Assembly (NCBI RefSeq): GCF_004337475.1
Contig: NZ_SJZJ01000011.1
Span: forward strand, 48,198-112,197
DNA length: 64,000 nucleotides
Reading direction: 5' to 3'
From: Nocardioides jejuensis
GTDB lineage: Bacteria > Actinomycetota > Actinomycetes > Propionibacteriales > Nocardioidaceae
Within the stretch, counting starts at the first letter, position 1; each line of letters opens with the position of its first letter. The notes beneath the pieces were generated by a model. That model was not told where the DNA came from. It saw nothing but the letters and a program-made list of their open reading frames with translations, and did no database searches. Below, piece after piece: positions 25,922 to 33,060 of this stretch. The position numbers and the translations under genes are program-made.

Positions 25922-27558
25922 CCGGGGAACCCGGTGGCCGTGCGCTCGATGATCGGGCTCAGGTCGAGCCCGGTCGGCAGCGTGCCGAGTGCACCGCCCC
26001 AGTCGCGGCCGAGGCGGCTCGCACAGAACGCGTCGGCGACGGCCGCGGGCGAGTGCCGGAGCAGCTGCGACCCCTGGAAGACGAGCGCCATCTGCTCGGC
26101 GATCCGCCGGGCCCGCAGCTCGATGTCGTCGAAGGAGGTGAACTCCTTCTTCAGCCGGTCGAGCGCCTCGTCGTAGCGGGCGTCGACACCACTCGCGAGC
26201 TCCGCCTCGGCGAAGAAGGCGTCGAGCGTGTGCGGCTCCTTCGCCAGCGCGCGCAGCGCGTCGAGGGCGGCCACGTTGCCGGAGCCCTCCCAGATCGAGA
26301 GCAGCGGCATCTCGCGGTAGATCCGAGCGATGTCGTGCTCCTCGATGTAGCCGTTGCCGCCGAGGCACTCCAGCGCCTCGCCGACCGCGATCGGGGAGCG
26401 CTTGCAGACGTAGTACTTCGTCACGGCAAGGGCGATGCGCCGCAGGGCGGCCTCCCCCTCGTCGCCGCGGATCGCACGGTCGTTGGCACCGGCCAGGCGC
26501 ATCATCGCCGTCGTCGCGGCCTCCGACTCGACCTGCAGGTCGGCGAGCACGTTGCGCATCGCCGGCTGGTCGACCAGCAGCTTGCCGAACGCCGACCGGT
26601 GGCGGGCGTGGTGCGCCGCCATCGTCACCGCCGTGCGGAGCCCTGCCGAGGAGCCAATTACGCAGTCGAGGCGGGTCATGTTGACCATCTCGACGATGGT
26701 GCGGACACCGCGACCCTCCTCGCCGACGAGCCAGCCGACCGCGGCGTCGTACTCGATCTCGGAGGAGGCGTTGGACTTGTTGCCGAGCTTCTCCTTCAGC
26801 CGGACGAAGCGCATGGCGTTGCGCTCGCCGCCCGGAAGGACGCGCGGCACGAGGAAGCAGGTGACGCCGGCCGGCGTCTGGGCGAGCGTGAGGAACATGT
26901 CGCTCATCGGCGCGCTCGTGAACCACTTGTGACCGCGCAGCACGTAGGTCCCGTCGGCCTGGCGCGTGGCGGTCGTCGTGTTGGCCCGTACGTCGGAGCC
27001 GCCCTGCTTCTCGGTCATCGACATGCCGGCGATCAGGCCACGCTTGGTGGCCGGGTCCTTCAGGCCGAAGTCGTACTCGCGGTTGGTGAGCAGCGGCTCG
27101 AACTGCGCCGACAGCTCGGGGTTCGCGCGGAGGGCGGGGACGACGGCGTACGACATGGAGATGGGGCAGCCGTGGCCGGCGTCGACGTTCCAGGTGTAGA
27201 ACTTCGCGGCGCGTGCGACGTGGGCGCCGGGGCGGTCGTCGGCCCACGGGGCGCCGTGGAGGCCGTGCGACACGGCCGTCGTCATCAGCTGGTGGTACGC
27301 CGGGACGTACTCCACCTCGTCGACCCGGTTGCCGTAACGGTCGTAGTTGTGGAGCACCGGCGGGACCCGCTCGGCGAGGCGGCCCCAGGCCTGGGCCTCG
27401 GCGGTGCCGGCGAGGCGGCCGAGCTCGCTGATCTCGGGGATCGCCCACCCGGCGCCCTCGCGCTCGAGGCCCTCACGGAGGGCGGGGTCGGCGCTGGTGT
27501 CGTGGCCGACGAGGGGCGGGACCTGGTTGAAGACCTCGTGCGTGCGGAACTCGCTCAT
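25918..27558 (-). CDS. Acyl-CoA dehydrogenase family protein, AidB-like
   Basis: A 546-residue acyl-CoA dehydrogenase, longer than the usual 380-420 and matching the AidB subgroup. It has an N-terminal extension (1-175), MSMTEKQGGSDVRANTT near 184-200, HKWFTSAP near 215, helical core with MRFVRLKEKLGNKSNASSE, and the C-terminal CLGGNGYIEEHDIARIYRE near 404-422. AidB of E. coli binds DNA in the alkylation response, but many relatives are metabolic; coupling to an enoyl-CoA hydratase and a PaaX gene favours catabolism here. An inverted ACGTAT repeat lies in its promoter. Confidence 0.85.
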   Translation of the reverse strand: MSEFRTHEVFNQVPPLVGHDTSADPALREGLEREGAGWAIPEISELGRLAGTAEAQAWGRLAERVPPVLHNYDRYGNRVDEVEYVPAYHQLMTTAVSHGLHGAPWADDRPGAHVARAAKFYTWNVDAGHGCPISMSYAVVPALRANPELSAQFEPLLTNREYDFGLKDPATKRGLIAGMSMTEKQGGSDVRANTTTATRQADGTYVLRGHKWFTSAPMSDMFLTLAQTPAGVTCFLVPRVLPGGERNAMRFVRLKEKLGNKSNASSEIEYDAAVGWLVGEEGRGVRTIVEMVNMTRLDCVIGSSAGLRTAVTMAAHHARHRSAFGKLLVDQPAMRNVLADLQVESEAATTAMMRLAGANDRAIRGDEGEAALRRIALAVTKYYVCKRSPIAVGEALECLGGNGYIEEHDIARIYREMPLLSIWEGSGNVAALDALRALAKEPHTLDAFFAEAELASGVDARYDEALDRLKKEFTSFDDIELRARRIAEQMALVFQGSQLLRHSPAAVADAFCASRLGRDWGGALGTLPTGLDLSPIIERTATGFPG

Positions 27559-27569
27559 GACACCATGTT

Positions 27570-27599
27570 ACGTATTTGTCGACACACATGTCGATACGT
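27570..27599. promoter_or_regulatory. ACGTAT inverted repeat between acyl-CoA operon and paaX
   Basis: ACGTAT (27570-27575) and ATACGT (27594-27599) flank 18 bp in the 57-bp divergent gap; TGTCGA occurs twice directly inside it. It is a candidate PaaX operator controlling both directions. Confidence 0.45.
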
Positions 27600-27615
27600 G
27601 TTGCAGTGAAAGAAT

Positions 27616-28344
27616 GTGGACGTGCCCACCGACGTCGCTCCGCTCTCCGCGCGCTCCGTCGTGCTCAGCCTGCTGCTCGGCGCCCACCCGGCGCGGCTCA
27701 CGACGGCCGAGCTGACCCGGGCCGGCGACCACGTCGGCGTCGCCTCCGCGACCCTCCGCGTCGCGCTCAGTCGGGCCGTCGCCGCGGGCGACCTGGTCCG
27801 CTTCGACGGCGGCTACCAGCTCGGCGAGCGGCTCACCAGCCGCCAGGCCCGGCAGGACGAGGGTGTAGAGGACGCCGAATCGGAGTGGGACGGCAGCTGG
27901 GAGATGGCCGTCGTGGTCGTGACCGGCCGCTCAGGTGCCGAGCGGGCCGCGCTTCGCGAGGAGCTGTCGGGCGCACGCCTCGCCGAGCTGCGTGAAGGCG
28001 TGTGGACCCGGCCGGCCAACCTCCGCCGCTCGCCGGCCTACGCAGCCGACCCGGTGCTCAGCACCTTCCGGAGCGTTCCGGACGAGGACCCGGCCGAGCT
28101 CGCCGCACGGCTGTGGGACCTGCCCGCCTGGGCCGACACCGGCCGCCGGATCCTTGCGCAGCTCGGCGCAGCCATCGCTCCCGCCGACCGGCTCGCCGCG
28201 GCCGCGCACCTGGTGCGCCACCTGACCAGCGACCCGCTCCTGCCGCCCGGCCTGCTCCCCGCCGACTGGCCGGGAGCCGAGCTGCGCGACGCGTACAGCG
28301 CCTATCAGCAGGAGCTGCTCACGCTGACCCGCCAGACGGCATGA
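27616..28344 (+). CDS. PaaX family transcriptional regulator
   Basis: A 242-residue protein with the PaaX layout: N-terminal winged helix (about residues 7-70, SVVLSLLLGAHPARLTTAEL and VASATLRVALSRAVAAGDL), a central segment WDGSWEMAVVVVT (about 95-107), and the C-terminal PaaX domain. PaaX-type repressors respond to aryl- or acyl-CoA ligands. It starts with GTG and overlaps the downstream lactate-monooxygenase-like gene by 4 nt. It most likely represses itself and the divergent acyl-CoA dehydrogenase/hydratase genes. Confidence 0.86.
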   Translation: MDVPTDVAPLSARSVVLSLLLGAHPARLTTAELTRAGDHVGVASATLRVALSRAVAAGDLVRFDGGYQLGERLTSRQARQDEGVEDAESEWDGSWEMAVVVVTGRSGAERAALREELSGARLAELREGVWTRPANLRRSPAYAADPVLSTFRSVPDEDPAELAARLWDLPAWADTGRRILAQLGAAIAPADRLAAAAHLVRHLTSDPLLPPGLLPADWPGAELRDAYSAYQQELLTLTRQTA

Positions 28345-29528
28345 TGCCGACCATGGCGAACTTCTCCGACTTCAACACCGGCGTCTACTTCAACGGACTC
28401 TTCGGCACGATGCCGGCCTTCCCGATGGAGTACGCCGGCTGGGAGGCCGCCGCGCGCGCCCAGCTCGACGATGTCATGTACGACTACGTCGCCGGCGGTG
28501 CGGGCGACGAGTTCACCCAGGATGCCAACGTGCGCGCCTTCCAGCGCTGGGGCATCACGCCGCGGATGCTGTCGGGCGCCGCCGAGCGCGACCTGTCGGT
28601 CGAGCTCTTCGGCCACCGCTTCGCGAGCCCGGTCTTCATGGCGCCCGTCGGCGTCGTCGGTGTCATGGACGCCGCGTCGGAGACGCCGGGCCACGGCGAC
28701 CTGGAGGTGGCCCGCACGGCTGCCGCGACCGGCGTACCCGCAGTGATGTCGACGCTCATGCAGGACCCGATGGAGGCCGTCGCCGCCGAACTGGGCGACA
28801 CCCCGGCGTTCTTCCAGCTCTACACGCCCAACGACCGCGAGCTGGCGGAGTCGTTCGTACGCCGCGCGGAGGCGGCGGGCTTCGCCGGCATCGTCGTCAC
28901 GCTGGACACGTGGACGCTCGGCTGGCGCCCCCGCGACCTGCAGCACGCCGCGATGCCCCAGCTCCAGGCGAAGTGCCTGGCCAACTACTTCTCCGACCCG
29001 GTCTTCCGGGCCAAGCTCGACAAGACGCCGGAGGAGGACCCGGGCGCTGCGGCCATCCAGTGGGCGCTGACCTTCGGCAACCCCGGGCTGAGCTGGGACG
29101 ACCTGGCGTGGCTGCGCGGCCTGACCGACCTGCCGCTGCTGCTCAAGGGCATCTGCCACCCCGACGACGTACGCCGCGCGAAGGACGGCGGCGTCGACGG
29201 CATCTACTGCTCCAACCACGGTGGCCGCCAGGCGGCCTCGGCGCCCGCGCTCGACCTCCTGCCCGATGTGGTCACGGCGGCCGACGGCATGCCGGTGCTC
29301 TTCGACTCCGGCGTCCGCTCGGGCGTCGACGTGGTCAAGGCGCTGGCCCTCGGTGCGACCGCGGTCGGCGTCGGCCGTCCCTACGGCTGGGGCATCGCCA
29401 TGGGCGGCGCGGCCGGCGCGCAGCACGTGCTCCAGTGCCTGCTGGCCGAGGCGGACCTGACGATGGGCCTCAACGGCTACGCCTCCGTCGCGGAGCTGAC
29501 CCGCGATGTGCTGGTCCGCATCCCCTGA
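28341..29528 (+). CDS. Alpha-hydroxy-acid oxidising FMN enzyme, lactate 2-monooxygenase-like
   Basis: A 395-residue FMN TIM-barrel enzyme of the glycolate oxidase / lactate monooxygenase family. Markers are MAPVGVVGVM near 108, FQLYTPNDRE near 158, the substrate/base motif YCSNHGGRQ with catalytic His and Arg near 294-301, and the FMN phosphate site DSGVRSGVDV near 320. The N-terminus (FSDFNTGVYFNGLFG) is like lactate 2-monooxygenases, which convert L-lactate to acetate and CO2. The first ATG overlaps the paaX stop; a later ATG at 28353 is also possible. Substrate is not certain. Confidence 0.85.
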   Translation: MMPTMANFSDFNTGVYFNGLFGTMPAFPMEYAGWEAAARAQLDDVMYDYVAGGAGDEFTQDANVRAFQRWGITPRMLSGAAERDLSVELFGHRFASPVFMAPVGVVGVMDAASETPGHGDLEVARTAAATGVPAVMSTLMQDPMEAVAAELGDTPAFFQLYTPNDRELAESFVRRAEAAGFAGIVVTLDTWTLGWRPRDLQHAAMPQLQAKCLANYFSDPVFRAKLDKTPEEDPGAAAIQWALTFGNPGLSWDDLAWLRGLTDLPLLLKGICHPDDVRRAKDGGVDGIYCSNHGGRQAASAPALDLLPDVVTAADGMPVLFDSGVRSGVDVVKALALGATAVGVGRPYGWGIAMGGAAGAQHVLQCLLAEADLTMGLNGYASVAELTRDVLVRIP

Positions 29529-29529
29529 T

Positions 29530-29593
29530 CGTCGAGACCCGGGTTTTGCCCCGTCGAGTCCCGGGTTTTGGCGCGTTGAGTCCCGGGTTTTGG
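29530..29593 (+). repeat. 64-bp terminal-type inverted repeat, left copy (three iterons)
   Basis: Three tandem copies of a ~21-bp phrase around CGAGTCCCGGGTTTTG. The whole block is repeated in inverted orientation at 29876-29939 with 61 of 64 identical positions. The two blocks bracket a single DUF1272 gene. Confidence 0.85.
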
Positions 29594-29594
29594 C

Positions 29595-29831
29595 TCAGGA
29601 TCGCGCGCGCTTGACCCGTCGTACGACGCGTGCGGGCGCCCGGCGGGCGATCTCACGCAGGCCGGTGACGCGGCGCGGCCGCGGGACGAGCTCGCCGGCG
29701 CAGTTGGGGCACGCGTCGAGCTGCGCCTCGCACTCAGGGCAGTAGGTGCACTCGTACGAGCAGATGAATGCGTCCGCCGCATAGTCGAGGGGTGCCGCGC
29801 ACAGCTCACACTTGCTCTTCATCGACAACAT
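29595..29831 (-). CDS. DUF1272 zinc-ribbon protein
   Basis: A 78-residue protein with the DUF1272 pattern: CELCAAPLDY, then ICSYECTYCPECE and CPNCAGELVPRPRR, giving eight cysteines in four CxxC or CxxxC pairs for two zinc sites, followed by a basic Arg-rich tail (about 50-78). The ATG at 29831 gives MLSMKSKCELC; an earlier TTG frame extends into the repeat and is not believed. It is the only gene inside the pair of 64-bp inverted repeats. No function is established for the family. Confidence 0.78.
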   Translation of the reverse strand: MLSMKSKCELCAAPLDYAADAFICSYECTYCPECEAQLDACPNCAGELVPRPRRVTGLREIARRAPARVVRRVKRARS

Positions 29832-29875
29832 GCGCAGATCGTCGCCCACAACCGGACGGCTGAGAAGCCATTCCC

Positions 29876-29939
29876 CCAAAACCCGGGACTCAACGCGCCC
29901 AAACCCGGGACTCGACGGGGCAAAACCCGGGACTCGGCG
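29876..29939 (-). repeat. 64-bp terminal-type inverted repeat, right copy (three iterons)
   Basis: The inverted copy of 29530-29593, with mismatches at only three positions. It ends 5 nt before the stop codon of the following arsR-type gene, so it abuts that gene's 3' end. Confidence 0.85.
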
Positions 29940-29944
29940 CGGGG

Positions 29945-30292
29945 TCAGTCGGCGGTCGACTCCTGCGCGCCCGCGAGCTCCGCGGAGAGCTGGCTCTGCT
30001 GCGCGGCGAGCTGTCCGAGGATCTGGCGGCCGGCCAGCAGCAGGTCGCGCACCTCGGGAACGGCGATCGAGTAGACGACCGCGCCACCCGACCGGTTGGA
30101 CGTCACCAGCTGCGTACGACGCAGGACGCCGAGCTGCTGCGAGAGGTTCGACGGCTCGATGGAGATCTTCTCGAGCAGCTCATGCACGGCATGATCCCGC
30201 TCACTGAGGAGTTCCAGAATCCGGATGCGGGCGGGGTGCCCGAGCGTCTTGAAGAGCTCGGCCTTAGCCTGATAGAGCGGTACTCCCACCAC
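29945..30292 (-). CDS. ArsR family winged-helix regulator
   Basis: A 115-residue ArsR/SmtB-type regulator: LFKTLGHPARIRILELLSERD (about 13-33), recognition region ISIEPSNLSQQLGVLRR (about 43-59) and the beta-wing NRSGGAVVYSIAVPEV. It lacks the cysteine metal-sensor motif of ArsR and other obvious Cys, so it probably senses something other than thiophilic metals. The start is GTG or ATG near 30292. It is divergent from the PEPCK gene with an inverted repeat (30356-30393) in the 168-bp gap, so control of PEPCK is plausible. Confidence 0.84.
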   Translation of the reverse strand: MVGVPLYQAKAELFKTLGHPARIRILELLSERDHAVHELLEKISIEPSNLSQQLGVLRRTQLVTSNRSGGAVVYSIAVPEVRDLLLAGRQILGQLAAQQSQLSAELAGAQESTAD

Positions 30293-30355
30293 TTCTCCTC
30301 GCTCGCGACCTGATCCTGTCCGTCAACGGCGACGTCCACCACCATTGGACATGAA

Positions 30356-30393
30356 GGCTACATGACTTGCGAAACTCTTCATCTCAAGTAGCC
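30356..30393. promoter_or_regulatory. GGCTACWTGA inverted repeat upstream of PEPCK
   Basis: GGCTACATGA (30356-30365) and TCAAGTAGCC (30384-30393) are inverted with one mismatch and an 18-bp gap, about 70 nt upstream of the PEPCK start. It is a candidate operator for the divergent ArsR-type regulator. Confidence 0.45.
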
Positions 30394-30460
30394 TCACGAA
30401 TGTGCGATCCGAGGGCGTGTCGTGTGCAATGGCTGTCAGAGTCGAGAGGACAGGACCCAA

Positions 30461-32281
30461 ATGACTGACGTCAACACCGTGCTTGACCAGGCTGGTCTGA
30501 CCAACGAGGACGTGCGTGCGTACGTCAACGAGTGGTTTGCCATCACCGGCGCCGAGCGCGTCGAGGTGGTCAGCGCCGCCGACGACGCCCGCCTGATCCA
30601 GGTGGCGCTCGAGAACGGGGACCTGCTCCCCGCTGGCGAGGGTTCGTACTTCTCGCGCTCCTACTTCAAGGACACCGCGCGTGCCGAGGAGCGCACCATC
30701 GTTGCGACCTCCGACGAGGCCGACAAGGGCATCTACAACAACTGGAAGCCCTCCTCGGAGATGAAGCCGAAGCTCATCGAGCTGATGACCGGCGCCTCCA
30801 AGGGCAAGACCATGTACGTGATTCCCTACCTGATGGCGCCGGCGGGTTCCCCGCTCGACAAGTTCGCCGCGGGTGTGGAGCTCACCGACAACGTCGGCGT
30901 CGTGCTGCAGATGATCCGTATGGCCCGCGTTGGTGTCGACTACATCAACCACCTCGGCAACGACTTCGTCCGCGCCGTGCACGTCACGGGCGACCTGCCG
31001 AACCTCGGCCAGGGCACCCCGGACGACAAGCGCTACTTCGTGACCGTCGCCGACGAGCGCACGATCCTGCACTTCGGCTCCTCGTACGGCGGCAACGCGC
31101 TGCTCGGCAAGATCGCCCACGGTCTGCGCCAGGGCTCGTACGACGGCTGGAAGAACGGCTTCCTCGTCGAGCAGTTCATGCTCCTCGGTATCACCGACAA
31201 GGAGACCGGCAAGAAGTACAACATCTGCGGTGGTTTCCCGTCGGCCTCCGGCAAGACGAACCTCGCGATGACGCTCTCGCCGGACGCCCTGGGCGACCGC
31301 TACTACGTCGAGTTCTACGGCGACGACATCGCCTGGATCTGGGTCGACGACAACGGCGTCCTCCGCGGCTTCAACCCGGAGAACGGCGTCTTCGGCGTCG
31401 CCAAGGACACCAACGAGCACACCAACCCGACCGCGATCGACTCGATCAAGCCCGGCCTCGGTGTCATCTACACCAACGTCGCGTACAACGAGAAGACGCA
31501 GGCGGTCTGGTGGGAGGGTCGCGGCGACAAGCCGACCGACCTCGACGGCTGGCTGGACTGGAAGGGCGAGCGCATCGCCGACCGCACTGCGGAGCAGGCG
31601 GACGAGAACTGGGCGCACCCGAACTCCCGCTTCACCACCACCATCGCCAACGTCCCGAACGCTGCTGAGCAGTGGGACGACCCGGCCGGTGTCGAGATCC
31701 ACGGCATCATCTTCGGTGGTCGCACCCGCGACCGCGAGCCGCTGATCCGCGCGATCAACGACCTCGCCGAGGGCGTCTACGACGGTCTCACCCTGGGCGC
31801 CGAGGCGACGTTCGCCGCCGACGGCCTCGAGGGCGTGCTCCGCTACGACCCGATGTCGATGCGTCCGTTCATGTCCTACGGCGAGGGTGACTACGCCCAG
31901 CACTGGCTGAACGTGGTCGGCAAGGCGACGAACAACCCGATCTTCGCCCACGTCAACTGGTTCCAGCGTGGCGAGGACGGCCGCTTCCTGTGGCCCGGCT
32001 ACCGCGAGAACCTCCGCCCGCTGCTGTGGCTCATGCAGTACCGCAACGGCGAGGTCACCGGTGTCGAGACGCCGGTCGGCGTCATCCCGGCGCGCGACGA
32101 GCTCAACCTCGAGGGCCTCGACGAGCAGACGCTCGCCGACCTCGACACGATCCTCACGATCGACACGGCTCGCTGGCAGCAGGAGATGGGCTACCGCAAG
32201 GAGCACCTCGAGCAGTTCACGAACGTGCCGGCCGAGATCTGGGAGGCGCACAACCGCGTCGCCAAGAACCTCGACGCGTGA
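30461..32281 (+). CDS. pckG: Phosphoenolpyruvate carboxykinase (GTP family), atypical active site
   Basis: A 606-residue protein aligning end to end with GTP-type PEPCK, the gluconeogenic enzyme converting oxaloacetate to phosphoenolpyruvate. Conserved parts include SYGGNALLGK (about 208-217), the P-loop at 259-267, GDDIAW with metal Asp near 289, HPNSRF, GIIFGGR and FLWPGYREN. Three usually invariant residues differ: the P-loop reads FPSASGKTN (Ser263 for the reactive Cys), Ile218 replaces the metal-binding second Lys of LLGKK, and Gln238 replaces the metal-binding His. Strong codon bias suggests high expression. The ATG at 30461 follows GGACAGG. Activity or nucleotide use may differ from the classical enzyme. 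Confidence 0.9.
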   Translation: MTDVNTVLDQAGLTNEDVRAYVNEWFAITGAERVEVVSAADDARLIQVALENGDLLPAGEGSYFSRSYFKDTARAEERTIVATSDEADKGIYNNWKPSSEMKPKLIELMTGASKGKTMYVIPYLMAPAGSPLDKFAAGVELTDNVGVVLQMIRMARVGVDYINHLGNDFVRAVHVTGDLPNLGQGTPDDKRYFVTVADERTILHFGSSYGGNALLGKIAHGLRQGSYDGWKNGFLVEQFMLLGITDKETGKKYNICGGFPSASGKTNLAMTLSPDALGDRYYVEFYGDDIAWIWVDDNGVLRGFNPENGVFGVAKDTNEHTNPTAIDSIKPGLGVIYTNVAYNEKTQAVWWEGRGDKPTDLDGWLDWKGERIADRTAEQADENWAHPNSRFTTTIANVPNAAEQWDDPAGVEIHGIIFGGRTRDREPLIRAINDLAEGVYDGLTLGAEATFAADGLEGVLRYDPMSMRPFMSYGEGDYAQHWLNVVGKATNNPIFAHVNWFQRGEDGRFLWPGYRENLRPLLWLMQYRNGEVTGVETPVGVIPARDELNLEGLDEQTLADLDTILTIDTARWQQEMGYRKEHLEQFTNVPAEIWEAHNRVAKNLDA

Positions 32282-32304
32282 CGATCACCGTCTGACGGCT
32301 TGAT

Positions 32305-32352
32305 CGAAGGCCGCTGCTCCGTCGTACGACGGGGTGGCGGCCTTCGTGCATT
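32305..32352 (+). terminator. Rho-independent terminator of PEPCK
   Basis: CGAAGGCCGC (32305-32314) pairs with 32337-32346; the inner palindrome CCGTCGTACGACGG extends the stem. It is followed by TGCATTTTC on the plus strand. Confidence 0.8.
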
Positions 32353-32416
32353 TTCTACGTATTTGTCCGAAGCGCCGTGACCTACTAAGTTGGGTAGCGT
32401 TGCTTGCTATCGTGCA

Positions 32417-32455
32417 CGGCGGGTCCGGGGAGCACGGGGGTGTCCGGACCCGCCG
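32417..32455 (+). other. 12-bp hairpin in a long leader upstream of the 32579 gene
   Basis: CGGCGGGTCCGG at 32417-32428 pairs perfectly with 32444-32455 around a G-rich 15-nt loop. It lies in the 230 bp between the PEPCK terminator and the next start. This stretch holds no gene; a -10-like TATCGT precedes the hairpin, so it may be part of a structured 5' leader. Confidence 0.35.
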
Positions 32456-32578
32456 ACGCTCATTTCGCGCCTTCACGGAATTTCTGGTGGTGAACCGCGT
32501 CACCGATCGCCGGTTCAGACGTTTCTCTGGACGAGTGGCCAGAAGACTCGGGTCACACCACCTCTGGAAGGCAGCCCC

Positions 32579-32980
32579 ATGAGCACCACGGTCGCAGCAC
32601 CCGCCATGGACGTCACCGTCACCTCGCTCGTACGCCGTCCCGTTGCGGACGTCGCCCGGCACGCTGCCGACCCGGCCACCGCCGAGGCGTGGCTGCCCCA
32701 CGTCCTAGGCCGCAAGCTGCCGCTCGGCTTCGAGCTGGTCTCCTTCGAGCCGACGCACGGCATGGTGCTGCGCAGCGCGCAGGGCCCGGTGGCGCTCGAG
32801 GCGACGTACACCTGGGAGCCGACCGGCGCCTGGACCAAGCTGACCCTCCGCCAGACCGGCGAGGCCCCGATCGTCGGCCTCGCTGCGCCGCTCATCGAGA
32901 AGGCGGCCGCCAAGGCGATGGCCCGCACCGTCGCCCGCCTCGTCGAGACCCTCGAGGTGCGCCAGGCCGCCACGGCCTGA
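32579..32980 (+). CDS. SRPBCC-like protein
   Basis: A 133-residue protein with an SRPBCC/polyketide-cyclase-like pattern: an N-terminal strand MDVTVTSLVRRPVADVARHAA, helix with TAEAWLPHVLG, strands GFELVSFEPTHGMVLR and ATYTWEPTGAWTKLTLR, and a long C-terminal helix (about 100-130) rich in Ala. The ATG at 32579 is preferred since GGAAGG precedes it; a longer frame would enter the leader hairpin. It stands alone between PEPCK and a convergent gene. The ligand is unknown. Confidence 0.72.
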   Translation: MSTTVAAPAMDVTVTSLVRRPVADVARHAADPATAEAWLPHVLGRKLPLGFELVSFEPTHGMVLRSAQGPVALEATYTWEPTGAWTKLTLRQTGEAPIVGLAAPLIEKAAAKAMARTVARLVETLEVRQAATA

Positions 32981-32988
32981 CCCCTCCC

Positions 32989-33060
32989 GCCAAACTGTCA
33001 GACTGACAGCTTGGCCTGGTGTGACAGTTCGGACCTGTCACACCCTGCGCAAGTGTCAGT
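32989..33060. repeat. Fold-back repeat, family copy 2
   Basis: GCCAAACTGTCAG (32989-33001) pairs with 33003-33015 (one mismatch); a second 10-bp stem GGTGTGACAG (33018-33027 with 33035-33044) follows, then GCGCAAGTGTCAG. Order and wording match the copy at 22732-22825. It lies between convergent genes. Confidence 0.75.

Noticed and set aside
29530..29939. Possible CRISPR array or phage attachment repeats
   Set aside because: Repeats are adjacent with no spacers, only three units per side, and the two blocks are inverted. No cas or integrase gene is near.
30323..32251. A 642-aa minus-strand open frame across PEPCK
   Set aside because: Val/Asp/Arg-rich with no recognisable domain; the plus strand holds the conserved enzyme.
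32401..32460. c-di-AMP (ydaO-type) riboswitch upstream of the 32579 gene
   Set aside because: There is a G-rich loop and stem, but the typical paired core and downstream NlpC/P60 or Rpf gene are missing; kept only as an unclassified hairpin.
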